Source: Lysobacterales bacterium
Lineage (GTDB): Bacteria; Pseudomonadota; Gammaproteobacteria; Xanthomonadales; Rhodanobacteraceae
Direction of reading: 5' to 3'
DNA length: 11,896 nt
Assembly (NCBI GenBank): GCA_013298265.1
Contig: JAAFHE010000048.1
Coordinates: 1 to 11,896, forward strand
A program made the position numbers and the translations under genes. A model generated the notes under the pieces. The model was not told where the DNA came from, searched no databases, and saw only the letters and a program-made list of their open reading frames with translations. Positions 1 through 7,209 of this stretch are shown here, in pieces (within the stretch, counting starts at the first letter, position 1; each line of letters starts with the position of its first letter).

Positions 1-1011
1 ATGATCATCCGGCGCATGAAGACCGGCGTGCTCGTGGTCGACGATGCCAACCGCATCCACCAGATCAACGAATCGGCCTGGATGCTGGTCGGCAGCCCCA
101 AGCCCGATCTGCGCGACCTCGGCACCGTAGCCCCGGAGCTGTCGCGCCGTCTCTACCACTGGCGTACGACCGGCAAGACCGACACCCGCGCGGTCGCCCT
201 GGCCGAGGACGCGCCTGAAGTGCTGCCGCGCTTCACGCGCCTGTCGCCGAACGAGGCGACGAATGTGCTGATCTTCCTTGACGACACCTCGCTGGTATCG
301 CGGCGGGCCGAGGAGCTGACCCTGAGCTCGCTGGGGCGGCTGTCGGCCTCGATCGCGCACGAGATCCGCAATCCACTCGCCGCGATCAGCTACTCGGCCC
401 AGCTACTGGCCGAATCCGAAGACCTGATCGTGGCTGACCAGCGCATGGTCGAGATCATCAACAACCACTGCGCACGCGCCAATGACGTGGTGGAAAACAT
501 CCTGCAGCTATCGAGGCGCGAACGCTCGCGGCCCGAGCTGGTCGACGTGAACGCCTGGGTGACCAACTTCATCGAGGAATACAAGGCCAGCAACGACGTC
601 GGCATGGATCAGCTACGCGCGGTGACCCAGCCACGCCTGATCGACGGCCTGTTCGATCCGCAGCAGCTACAGCAGGTGGCCTGGAACCTGGTGCAGAACG
701 CGATCCGCTACGGCCGCCTGCCCGGCGAACCGGCCCGCGTCGCGGTGATCGCGCGCATGCTGGGCGACAAGGGACCGCCGGTGGTCGAAGTGGTCGATCG
801 CGGTCCGGGCATTCCGCCCAAGGTCGCCGCGCAGATCTTCGAGCCCTTCTTCACCACGCACGAGTACGGTACCGGTCTGGGACTCTATCTCGCCCGGCAG
901 CTATGCGAAGCTAACCAGGCAGCGCTGGAATACGTGCCCGTGGCCGGCGGCGGTAGCTGCTTTCGCATCACGCTCGTGACGCAGATGGCACCGACGCCGA
1001 TGCGCCAGTGA
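1..1011 (+). CDS. pilS: Sensor histidine kinase PilS, C-terminal part (5' truncated by window)
   Basis: This is the kinase of the PilS-PilR two-component system, which autophosphorylates on histidine and passes phosphate to PilR to control pilin transcription. The 336 visible residues start inside a PAS-like segment (GVLVVDDANRIHQINESA, about residues 9-26). They continue with the HisKA H-box SIAHEIRNP (phosphoacceptor His120), the N-box NLVQNAIRYG (229-238), the G1 box DRGPGIP (266-272), an F-box FEPFFTT and the G2 box GTGLGL (290-295). Full PilS proteins are usually over 500 residues with an N-terminal multi-helix membrane domain. That domain is absent here, so the ATG at base 1 is almost certainly an internal methionine and the gene begins outside the window. 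It is followed after 79 bases by pilR. The PilS name rests on the neighbouring pilR, TfpX/Z gene and pilins, because the kinase core alone would fit other NtrB-like kinases. Confidence 0.9.
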   Translation: MIIRRMKTGVLVVDDANRIHQINESAWMLVGSPKPDLRDLGTVAPELSRRLYHWRTTGKTDTRAVALAEDAPEVLPRFTRLSPNEATNVLIFLDDTSLVSRRAEELTLSSLGRLSASIAHEIRNPLAAISYSAQLLAESEDLIVADQRMVEIINNHCARANDVVENILQLSRRERSRPELVDVNAWVTNFIEEYKASNDVGMDQLRAVTQPRLIDGLFDPQQLQQVAWNLVQNAIRYGRLPGEPARVAVIARMLGDKGPPVVEVVDRGPGIPPKVAAQIFEPFFTTHEYGTGLGLYLARQLCEANQAALEYVPVAGGGSCFRITLVTQMAPTPMRQ

Positions 1012-1024
1012 GATAGATGGCTTT

Positions 1025-1036
1025 ACCCGTACGGGT
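1025..1036. repeat. 12-base perfect palindrome between pilS and pilR
   Basis: ACCCGTACGGGT is its own reverse complement and sits 14 bases after the pilS stop and 54 bases before the pilR start. It could be a regulator half-site pair or have no function. There is no U-tract after it, so it is not an intrinsic terminator. Function unknown. Confidence 0.35.
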
Positions 1037-1090
1037 CCGGGCATTACCCTGCCGGGACAGGGGCGGACGGCAGGCAGGATTGCACACGCG

Positions 1091-2500
1091 ATGAGTAAAC
1101 AAACCGCTCTGGTGATCGATGACGAACGCGATATCCGCGAACTGCTGACGATTACGCTGGGCCGCATGAATCTCGATGTCACCACAGCCGGCAGCGTCGG
1201 CGAGGCGAAGGCACGCCTGAGCGAGCGCCGCTTCGACCTGTGCTTCACCGACATGCGGCTGCCGGACGGCTCCGGCCAGGAAGTCATTGAACTCGTAGCG
1301 CGCCAGTACCCAGAAATGCCGATCGCAATGATCACGGCCTACGGCAATGTCGATGCCGCGGTGGTCGCGCTCAAGGCCGGCGCCTTCGACTTCGTGTCCA
1401 AGCCGGTCGATCTGGCGATGCTGCGCCGCCTCGTGCAGACCGCGCTGAAGCTCGGCGAGGAGCGCCGCAGCGGCACCAGCGCGACCGAAAGCAAGTTGAT
1501 CGGCGACTCGCCCGCGATGGAGCAGGTGCGCGCGACGATCGGCAAGCTCGCACGCAGCCAGGCGCCGGTCTACATCAGCGGTGAATCCGGCGTCGGCAAG
1601 GAATTGGTCGCGCGCCAGATTCACGAACTCGGCCCGCGCGCCAGCGGCGCGTTCGTACCGGTCAACTGCGGTGCAATCCCGTCGGAACTCATGGAAAGCG
1701 AGTTCTTCGGCCACAAGAAAGGGAGCTTCACCGGCGCGCACGCAGACAAGGACGGCCTGTTCCAGACCGCCCACGGCGGCACCCTGTTCCTCGACGAGGT
1801 CGCCGAGCTGCCGCTGCACATGCAGGTCAAGCTGCTGCGCGTGATCCAGGAAAAATCTGTGCGCCCGATCGGCGGGCGCGGCGAAGTCGCGATCGACGTG
1901 CGCATCCTGTCGGCCACGCACAAGAACCTCGCGCGTCTGGTCGAACTCGGCCAGTTCCGCCAGGACCTGTTCTACCGCATCAACGTGATCGAATTGCGCG
2001 TACCGCCGCTGCGCGAGCGCAAGGAAGACATACCGAAGCTCACCGGCCGCGTGCTCGAACGCCTCGCACGCGACCACGGCAGCAGCCCGGCGCGGCTCAA
2101 GCCCGAGGCGCTGGCCTCGCTGCTCGCCTACAATTTTCCGGGCAATGTGCGCGAACTGGAAAATGTACTCGAACGCGCGGTCGCGCTGTGCGAGGGCAAT
2201 ACGATCGAGGTCGACGACCTGCAACTCGTGCAGCAGCTACGCAGCCGCGGCGCGAACGAAGGCATCGGCCCGGCGCCGGCGCAAGCACACAACCCGGCGC
2301 CTGCGGGCAACCAGGCGATCGATCACGACGAGGACGATGGTCAGCCGCAGGGCCTCGACGACTTCATCAGCAACATCGAGCGCGAGACCATCATGAAGGC
2401 ACTGGTCGAGGCGCGCTACAACAAGACCGCGGCAGCGAAGAAGCTCGGCATCACGTTCCGGGCGCTGCGCTACAAGCTCAAGAAGCTCGCAATAGACTGA
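1091..2500 (+). CDS. pilR: Sigma-54-dependent response regulator PilR
   Basis: NtrC-family activator that, when phosphorylated by PilS, drives RpoN-dependent transcription of pilin genes. The 469 residues show the complete family layout. The receiver domain covers about 1-120, with acidic residues D10/D11, phosphoacceptor D54 in FTDMRLPDGSG, T83 and K104. The AAA+ domain covers about 135-375, with Walker A GESGVGKE (164-171), sigma-54 contact loop GSFTGA (211-216), Walker B GGTLFLDE (229-236) and arginine-finger region FRQDLFYR. A low-complexity A/P/D-rich linker spans about 386-420, and a Fis-type helix-turn-helix (NKTAAAKKLGITFRALRYKLK) occupies about 444-464. The start is ATG 1091, whose MSKQTALVIDDERDI is the normal receiver N-terminus; only a weak GGCAGG-type ribosome site lies upstream. 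It follows pilS and precedes the TfpX/Z gene by about 24 bases, suggesting one operon. Its likely targets, three sigma-54 pilin promoters, lie 4-6 kb downstream. Confidence 0.96.
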   Translation: MSKQTALVIDDERDIRELLTITLGRMNLDVTTAGSVGEAKARLSERRFDLCFTDMRLPDGSGQEVIELVARQYPEMPIAMITAYGNVDAAVVALKAGAFDFVSKPVDLAMLRRLVQTALKLGEERRSGTSATESKLIGDSPAMEQVRATIGKLARSQAPVYISGESGVGKELVARQIHELGPRASGAFVPVNCGAIPSELMESEFFGHKKGSFTGAHADKDGLFQTAHGGTLFLDEVAELPLHMQVKLLRVIQEKSVRPIGGRGEVAIDVRILSATHKNLARLVELGQFRQDLFYRINVIELRVPPLRERKEDIPKLTGRVLERLARDHGSSPARLKPEALASLLAYNFPGNVRELENVLERAVALCEGNTIEVDDLQLVQQLRSRGANEGIGPAPAQAHNPAPAGNQAIDHDEDDGQPQGLDDFISNIERETIMKALVEARYNKTAAAKKLGITFRALRYKLKKLAID

Positions 2501-2524
2501 TCCTCTACCCGGACCTGAGTGACC

Positions 2525-3319
2525 ATGACCACGGCTACTCTTCCCGCGACCGCCAGTTCTGGCCGACGCATGACCCGGACACGCGCGGCACTGCTGCATC
2601 TGGGCATCAGTGCCTTGCTCGGCGTCGCCACCATAATCCTGCTTTTCGGCGTGTGGTACCCGCCGCCGTATTTCTCCGCTGCTGGCGCCGATGTGCTAGC
2701 CCTGCTGCTGATCGGCGTGGACGTCGGCATAGGCCCGCTGCTGACCTTCGTCGTGTTCAAGCCCGGCAAGTGGGGACTCAAGTTCGACCTGTTCGTCATC
2801 GCGGCGCTGCAACTCGGGGCACTGGTCTACGGACTGCACGCTGTCGCCGTCTCGCGCCCCGTTTTTCTGGTGTTTGCCGTTGATCGCTTCGAACTGGTCG
2901 CGGCGAATCAGATCGCGGACGCGGACCTGAAACACGGCATCGAGGAACGTTTCCGCCAACGCTCCTGGAAAGGCCCGCTGCTGGTCTACGGCGAAATGCC
3001 GAGCGATCCCAAGGAGCGCGGCGATCTTGCTTTCAGCGGTGCAGAAGGACGCGACCTGCAGAACCAGCCCAGATATTTCCGCGACTATGACGCCAACGCC
3101 ATCAAAGTCGCGCAACATGCAAAAGAACTGGCCACGCTGCGGCCCAAGCTCAATGCGGACTCAGTTGCATTACTGGAGTCCTGGTTGCAAAGCCACTCGC
3201 TGAGCGATACGGACGTGCGCTGGGTTCCAGTAGTGGCACTGCGCAAAGACGCGACCATGCTAGTGGCGAGCAGCAGCGGCAAGGTACTCGACACGCTTCC
3301 GATCGAGCCGCCCTGGTAG
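2525..3319 (+). CDS. TfpX/TfpZ-family type IV pilin accessory protein
   Basis: Small inner-membrane protein of the TfpX/TfpZ family, which in Pseudomonas is encoded beside particular pilA alleles and affects pilus assembly or surface pilin levels. The family signature is clear: an N-terminal helix (RAALLHLGISALLGVATIIL), then VWYPPPYF, the segment GVDVGIGPLLTFVVFKPGKW, KFDLFVIAALQLGALVYG and VSRPVFLVFAVDRFE. Three to four membrane helices fill the first half, and a soluble, probably periplasmic, 140-residue C-terminal half ends in PIEPPW. The start is uncertain. ATG 2525 is used here, but GTG 2519 (two codons earlier) and ATG 2570 (MTRTRAALLH, which best matches the usual short N-terminus) are alternatives, and none has a strong Shine-Dalgarno. 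It lies just after pilR and is probably co-transcribed with it. Unlike typical loci, it is separated from the pilins by a 3-kb inverted gene. Confidence 0.88.
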   Translation: MTTATLPATASSGRRMTRTRAALLHLGISALLGVATIILLFGVWYPPPYFSAAGADVLALLLIGVDVGIGPLLTFVVFKPGKWGLKFDLFVIAALQLGALVYGLHAVAVSRPVFLVFAVDRFELVAANQIADADLKHGIEERFRQRSWKGPLLVYGEMPSDPKERGDLAFSGAEGRDLQNQPRYFRDYDANAIKVAQHAKELATLRPKLNADSVALLESWLQSHSLSDTDVRWVPVVALRKDATMLVASSSGKVLDTLPIEPPW

Positions 3320-3333
3320 CGGCAGAAACATAC

Positions 3334-3364
3334 GGCGGGCGGCACCGTCCGTGCGCCGCCCGCC
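3334..3364. terminator. Hairpin between convergent genes, probable bidirectional terminator
   Basis: A perfect 10-bp GC stem, GGCGGGCGGC (3334-3343) and GCCGCCCGCC (3355-3364), encloses an 11-base loop. It fills the 54-base gap between the TfpX/Z stop (3319) and the end of the converging minus-strand gene (3374). The U-tract is poor on both strands, so termination efficiency is uncertain. Confidence 0.65.
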
Positions 3365-3373
3365 CGCTTCGTC

Positions 3374-6300
3374 TCATTTCCCCTGAATGATCTGCGCGGC
3401 CTTCGCCTCCCCAAGTCGCTCTAGCGCCATACGCGCCATCCAGCGGCGTTGGTTTCCGGCACCGATGGCCTTGACCACGTCGCGCATATCACGCTCCAGT
3501 CGCAGCACGTCGGCGTCGTTGCCGGCAGCGGATGCGGCCAGCATCGCGTAGCGCAGCACGTAGTCCGCTGTCGCCGGCAACATGTCATCCATATGCCCCT
3601 TGAGCAGCGCCTCCGCCCGGCGCTGCGTTTCGACATGGTCGCGAGAAGCAGCCGATTCGAGCATGGCGAGCATTATTTTGATTGCCGGCGGCTGGGTCGA
3701 GCACTGCACCCAGTCGGGTTTTATCCAGAAGCCTGTCATTTCCTGAGGATGCAGGAAGGGAATGGTTTCGGCGGCGACACGCTGCAACGCCTGCATCTGC
3801 AGCAGCACGTCGTCTCCAGACCGGCAGCGCCCGACCCACTCACGCAGTGCAGACATGCTGGCGCGGACTTCCGGCGTCGCGTCCGCTGCATCCGTTTCAC
3901 CACGCGAGGCGACATACGCGTATGCCATCTGGCGGAACGTCGTGCGCGGAAACACAGCACTGACCGACGTCTCGCCGCTCGGCAGCGGCACGCCGGCAAG
4001 CAGTTCGAGCACCGGCTGGTCGGCAACCGGCATACCGACCAGGGTTTGCGCGAATATGCCGCGGAAACGCGAACGCGGCGCCTCCAGCGACAGAATTGGA
4101 TAGAAGTCCGAGTTCGCCCGCTGGGTCACCGAAGAGAAAAAGCTGTTGAGCTGCTTGCTGCGACCGAGTTCGTGGAAGGCGATGTCGTCCGGACGCCCCA
4201 GGCTGACCCGCTTCAGCAACGCCTTCATTTCGGGATTGTCGAGGCGCGATACATCGATCTCGCCGACCGGGCCGTCGGCACTCGCGACGATGATCATGTC
4301 GCCGAAGTTGGACAGGAATACGCGGTAATCCGAAAACGACTCGCGCAGCGCCGTGATGACCGTGCCGACCAGCTCATCCTCAATTTCGTACAACTGTATC
4401 CATTGGATAAAAAGACCCTTCGGCTTCAGGTGTCGCGGCACGAAACGGTAGAACTCGCGGCTGAACAGGCTGGATACGCCCGATACCCAGGGATTGGACG
4501 GCTCGGAAATGATGACGTCGTACTTCGATTTGTGCGCGGTGAAATAGCTGCGCGCATCTTCGATATGCACCTGTGCGCGCGGATCGCTGTAGGCGCGCTC
4601 GACCATTGGCCGGAACAACTTGGCGCCTTCAATCATGGCCGCTTCGATTTCAATCGTGTCGACCCGCTTTACCCGCGGGTCGGCCAGCACGCTGTGCGTG
4701 GTCAGGCCGGAGCCGAAGCCGATGTTGGCGACGTCCTCAGGCGACGCATGCATCGACAGCGGCAGGGCGGCCGCGAGAATCATGGTGATCTCGTCCATGC
4801 TCGGGCGATCACCGTGCATCATGATCGACGCATCAGGCTTGCCGTTCGTAGAAATCGTGCGCATCCCGCTCGGCGCCTCGTAGACGCCGATGCTCGAGGT
4901 CTTGCTGTCGCGGTAGAAAAGCAGCTTTTGTTCGTCAAGTCGCGCCAGACCCGTGCGATAGACGCCGGCCGACATTGCGAGTGGGTCGAACTTTGCTATC
5001 AGCAACGTCACTATCGTCGCTATGCTGGCCAATGCGATGGCGCCCACGTAGTGCCTGCGTTCGGTTTGGACCGCGACCACCCGATTCGGCCGCAGCAGGA
5101 TCGCCCCGAGAACCAGATCAGCCACTGCCGCAACAATCATCGCGAGCTTGAGCCCCAGTCCGGGAATCAGCAGATGCACGGCAAGGAACACACCGACGAT
5201 GGCGCCGACAGTATTGGCCGCGTAGATGCGGCCGACTGCCGCCTCGCCAGCGCCTGCGCGAATCAGCGACAGCGTGAACAGCGGCAAGGTCATGCCAGCA
5301 AAAAACGCCGCGGGCGCCATGATGGTGACGGCAACCACCGCACTGACGACGTTGTACGCGGTGTAGGCCTGCTCGCTGCGCGACAGCGCATTGAGGAACC
5401 ACGCCACCCAGTCGAATGAAAGATCGTAGAGGATAAGGCTGGCCAGCGCAGCGAGACCCATCAGCACCTGCACCCAGCCCGCGACGCGCAACGGGAACGC
5501 ATATCCGTCGATGCGCTTGCGGATCCAAAAGCCACCGAGTGCCAGACCACCGATGAAAGCGGCCAGCATGAGTTCGAACGCATGCAGGGTCGAACCCAGC
5601 GCAAGGCTCAGCATGCGCACCCAGCCGATCTCGTAGATGAAGGAACTTGCGCCGGTCACAAACGCAGCGAGCAGCAGCAGCCGCGCACCGAGCACCGCCC
5701 CGGCCTGCGCCGATGACGTGCGCGGACGCGGCGTCTCGTCCTCGCGGGCCAGCAAATATGCGAGCAACGCGACGAGGATGTTCAGCGCAGCACCGACCTG
5801 CATCGCGCCGGGCAGGCCGATTGCGGGCAAGAGTACAAATGTCGCAATCAGCGCACCCAGTGCCGCGCCAATGCTGTTGCTGAAATACAGGCCGCCAAGC
5901 ACCGAACCATCGCCGCCCGGAGCGCGGCGCATCACGCCGTTGCTCATCAGCGGGAAAGTCATGCCAAGAAGAATGGCCTGGGGCAGGATCAGCAGAATGG
6001 CCGTGAACCACTTGAACAATGCGGACAAAGAGCCACTGCTCAGTGTTGGCAGCACCACGTCATAGGCCAGCCCGGTGACCGTGAGGAACTCGCGATGAAA
6101 CAATGCCGCGGCGAGACCAATCACCAATTCCACATAGGCATAAGCGCGCAGCAGGTTGCGCCATTCGGTCGCGTACCGGCTGACCCACCACGCACCCAGC
6201 GCCATGCCGCCCATGAAGATCGCGAGCACCAGACTTTGCGCGTAGGCGGCGTGGCCAAGGAAAAGTCCGAGGTATTGCGACCAGATGGCCTGGTAGATAA

Positions 6301-6379
6301 GCCCGGCCGCCCCCGACAAGGCGAACACGAACAAAGCTCCAGTCGCCAACCCGCGTTCCCCAATTTTTGTTCCGGACAT
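3374..6379 (-). CDS. MFS-like transporter / spermidine-synthase-like fusion protein
   Basis: A 1001-residue protein. Residues 1-465 are hydrophobic, with about 12-13 membrane helices in two internally homologous halves: GAAGLIYQAIWSQYL (24-38) matches GASSFIYEIGWVRML (243-257), and LLGMTFPLM (137-145) matches FAGMTLPLF (360-368). Residues about 480-710 form a spermidine-synthase-like Rossmann domain, with NIGFGSGLTTHSV (552-564) as the SAM-type glycine loop, DTIEIEA (574-580) as the acidic ribose contact, EDARSYF (607-613), and YDVIISEPSNPWVSG (620-634). Canonical aminopropyltransferases have a VDSTDP-like motif where this has SEPSNP, so polyamine synthesis should not be assumed. The last 290 residues resemble nothing I can name, although 860-1000 is rich in helical A/L/R/E sequence. 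ATG 6379 has AGGG about 11 bases upstream. The gene is transcribed against pilSR-tfpX and away from the pilins. Its substrate, and whether it belongs to pilus biology, are unknown. Confidence 0.85.
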   Translation of the reverse strand: MSGTKIGERGLATGALFVFALSGAAGLIYQAIWSQYLGLFLGHAAYAQSLVLAIFMGGMALGAWWVSRYATEWRNLLRAYAYVELVIGLAAALFHREFLTVTGLAYDVVLPTLSSGSLSALFKWFTAILLILPQAILLGMTFPLMSNGVMRRAPGGDGSVLGGLYFSNSIGAALGALIATFVLLPAIGLPGAMQVGAALNILVALLAYLLAREDETPRPRTSSAQAGAVLGARLLLLAAFVTGASSFIYEIGWVRMLSLALGSTLHAFELMLAAFIGGLALGGFWIRKRIDGYAFPLRVAGWVQVLMGLAALASLILYDLSFDWVAWFLNALSRSEQAYTAYNVVSAVVAVTIMAPAAFFAGMTLPLFTLSLIRAGAGEAAVGRIYAANTVGAIVGVFLAVHLLIPGLGLKLAMIVAAVADLVLGAILLRPNRVVAVQTERRHYVGAIALASIATIVTLLIAKFDPLAMSAGVYRTGLARLDEQKLLFYRDSKTSSIGVYEAPSGMRTISTNGKPDASIMMHGDRPSMDEITMILAAALPLSMHASPEDVANIGFGSGLTTHSVLADPRVKRVDTIEIEAAMIEGAKLFRPMVERAYSDPRAQVHIEDARSYFTAHKSKYDVIISEPSNPWVSGVSSLFSREFYRFVPRHLKPKGLFIQWIQLYEIEDELVGTVITALRESFSDYRVFLSNFGDMIIVASADGPVGEIDVSRLDNPEMKALLKRVSLGRPDDIAFHELGRSKQLNSFFSSVTQRANSDFYPILSLEAPRSRFRGIFAQTLVGMPVADQPVLELLAGVPLPSGETSVSAVFPRTTFRQMAYAYVASRGETDAADATPEVRASMSALREWVGRCRSGDDVLLQMQALQRVAAETIPFLHPQEMTGFWIKPDWVQCSTQPPAIKIMLAMLESAASRDHVETQRRAEALLKGHMDDMLPATADYVLRYAMLAASAAGNDADVLRLERDMRDVVKAIGAGNQRRWMARMALERLGEAKAAQIIQGK

Positions 6380-6449
6380 AGTTGCTCAACCCTGTCGAAG
6401 AACGCGGAGCATACGGCAACAAATGGCGGCAAGGCAGTTGGGGCCATCG

Positions 6450-6459
6450 CACTGCAGTG
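6450..6459. promoter_or_regulatory. Dyad upstream of pilin 1, possible activator site
   Basis: CACTGCAGTG is a perfect 10-base palindrome centred about 90 bases before the predicted pilin 1 transcription start. This distance is close to that of the dyads upstream of pilins 2 and 3, although the sequence differs. It lies in the 186-base divergent gap and could alternatively serve the minus-strand fusion gene. PilR binding here is a guess. Confidence 0.25.
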
Positions 6460-6517
6460 GACGAGTTGGCGAACCCCGCCCCCACCTCGTTCGGCCAACC
6501 TGGGGGGCGGCGCCCGT

Positions 6518-6533
6518 TGGCACAGAATCTGCT
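6518..6533 (+). promoter_or_regulatory. Sigma-54 promoter of pilin 1
   Basis: TGGCACAGAATCTGCT matches the RpoN consensus TGGCACGNNNNTTGCW, with exact -24 TGGCAC, correct GG-to-GC spacing and a -12 CTGCT (one T-to-C change in TTGC). The start of transcription is expected near 6544, leaving a short leader of about 22 bases that contains the GGAAGA ribosome site before ATG 6566. A nearby PilR gene supports the assignment. Confidence 0.8.
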
Positions 6534-6565
6534 GCGAGCACCTACCCCCCTGTCGGAAGACCGCC

Positions 6566-7000
6566 ATGCGTGCGTCTATCTCTCGCGGCTTTACGCTGAT
6601 TGAACTCATGATCGTCGTGGCTATCATCGCGATTCTTGCCGCGATCGCGCTGCCGGCCTATCAGGACTACCTGGTACGCAGTCAGGTCGCCGAAGGGCTG
6701 AGCCTGGGCACCGGCGCCAAGGCCGCGATCTGGGACTTTCTGTCGAACAACGGCCGCTACCCGCCCAACAACGCATCGGCTGGCCTGGCACAATCGACCA
6801 GCATTGTCGGCAGCTACGTCAAGTCGGTCGACATCAACCTGACAGGCATCGACGTCACCTTCGGCCGCGACGCCAGCACGAACGCGGCGATCTTCGGCAA
6901 GGTGCTCCTGCTGTCTCCGATTCGTCACGACGGCAGTCTTGACTGGACCTGCAGCAGCACGACGATTCACGGCAAATACCTGCCGACTAGCTGCCGCTGA
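6566..7000 (+). CDS. Type IVa major-pilin-like protein (pilin 1, divergent copy)
   Basis: Prepilin of 144 residues. The short leader MRASISRG is followed by F+1 of the mature chain, and E+5 (FTLIE) is present, as needed for PilD cleavage, N-methylation and assembly. The hydrophobic alpha-1 helix runs [22 protein letters not shown]-terminal disulfide loop is expected between Cys in DWTCSS and Cys in LPTSCR. Mature length is about 136 residues, normal for major pilins. ATG 6566 is preferred because it gives a class III leader and has GGAAGA about 6 bases upstream; longer in-frame starts would cross the sigma-54 promoter. The N-terminal third and the HGKYLPTSC tail match pilins 2 and 3, but the middle (for example IWDFLSNNGRYPPNNASAG) has diverged. 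It may be an alternative or minor pilin subunit. No clear intrinsic terminator follows it. Confidence 0.93.
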   Translation: MRASISRGFTLIELMIVVAIIAILAAIALPAYQDYLVRSQVAEGLSLGTGAKAAIWDFLSNNGRYPPNNASAGLAQSTSIVGSYVKSVDINLTGIDVTFGRDASTNAAIFGKVLLLSPIRHDGSLDWTCSSTTIHGKYLPTSCR

Positions 7001-7114
7001 GGCCACGGGAAAACGCCCTTCAGGATTGCGTCAGTTAGTGCCATTACGCGACACTTCTGGGCGATCGGAACGGCATGTGTAATGTGACGGATCGAGTCGA
7101 TCTTCACAGGGTTC

Positions 7115-7130
7115 CGTGACGGGACTCACA
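7115..7130. promoter_or_regulatory. Inverted repeat upstream of pilin 2, candidate activator site
   Basis: CGTGACGGGACTCACA contains the dyad GTGA-N6-TCAC, one base short of a full CRP-type TGTGA-N6-TCACA. It is centred about 88 bases before the predicted start, where PilR upstream sites occur in Pseudomonas pilA. It is kept at the same spacing in copy 2. Additional GTGACGG (7084-7090) and TCACA (7104-7108) elements flank it. PilR or a CRP/Clp/Vfr-like protein are both possible readers. Confidence 0.5.
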
Positions 7131-7183
7131 ACAAGTTTCCGAGCGCCCCCGGAATAGCACCGAGACCAGCACTCTGTCCGGCA

Positions 7184-7199
7184 TGGCACGAAGCATGCT
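7184..7199 (+). promoter_or_regulatory. Sigma-54 promoter of pilin 2
   Basis: TGGCACGAAGCATGCT matches the RpoN consensus TGGCACGNNNNTTGCW at every fixed base except one (ATGC for TTGC), with exact spacing. Transcription is expected near 7210, giving a leader of roughly 113 bases before ATG 7323. Confidence 0.87.
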
Positions 7200-7209
7200 G
7201 AATTCAGAG

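Noticed and set aside
1721..1738. GSFTGA instead of GAFTGA in PilR
   Set aside because: It looked like an altered sigma-54 contact loop, but Ser at this place is, as I recall, usual in PilR proteins, so it is not unusual.
968..2224. A 418-codon minus-strand open frame across pilR
   Set aside because: It is antisense to an intact PilR with all NtrC motifs; its composition is typical of a shadow frame in GC-rich DNA.
2188..2883. A 231-codon plus-strand open frame across the pilR end and the TfpX/Z start
   Set aside because: It overlaps both well-supported genes in another frame and its Arg/Gly/His-rich product has no recognisable feature.
3449..5419. A 656-codon plus-strand open frame inside the fusion gene
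   Set aside because: Its sequence is rich in His, Arg, Gln and Ala without domains, and it mirrors codon-position GC bias of the minus-strand gene, which has clear membrane and SAM-binding motifs.
6095..6565. In-frame upstream extension of pilin 1 (to 301 residues)
   Set aside because: It would run through the sigma-54 promoter and bury the class III prepilin leader; ATG 6566 gives a normal prepilin with a ribosome site.
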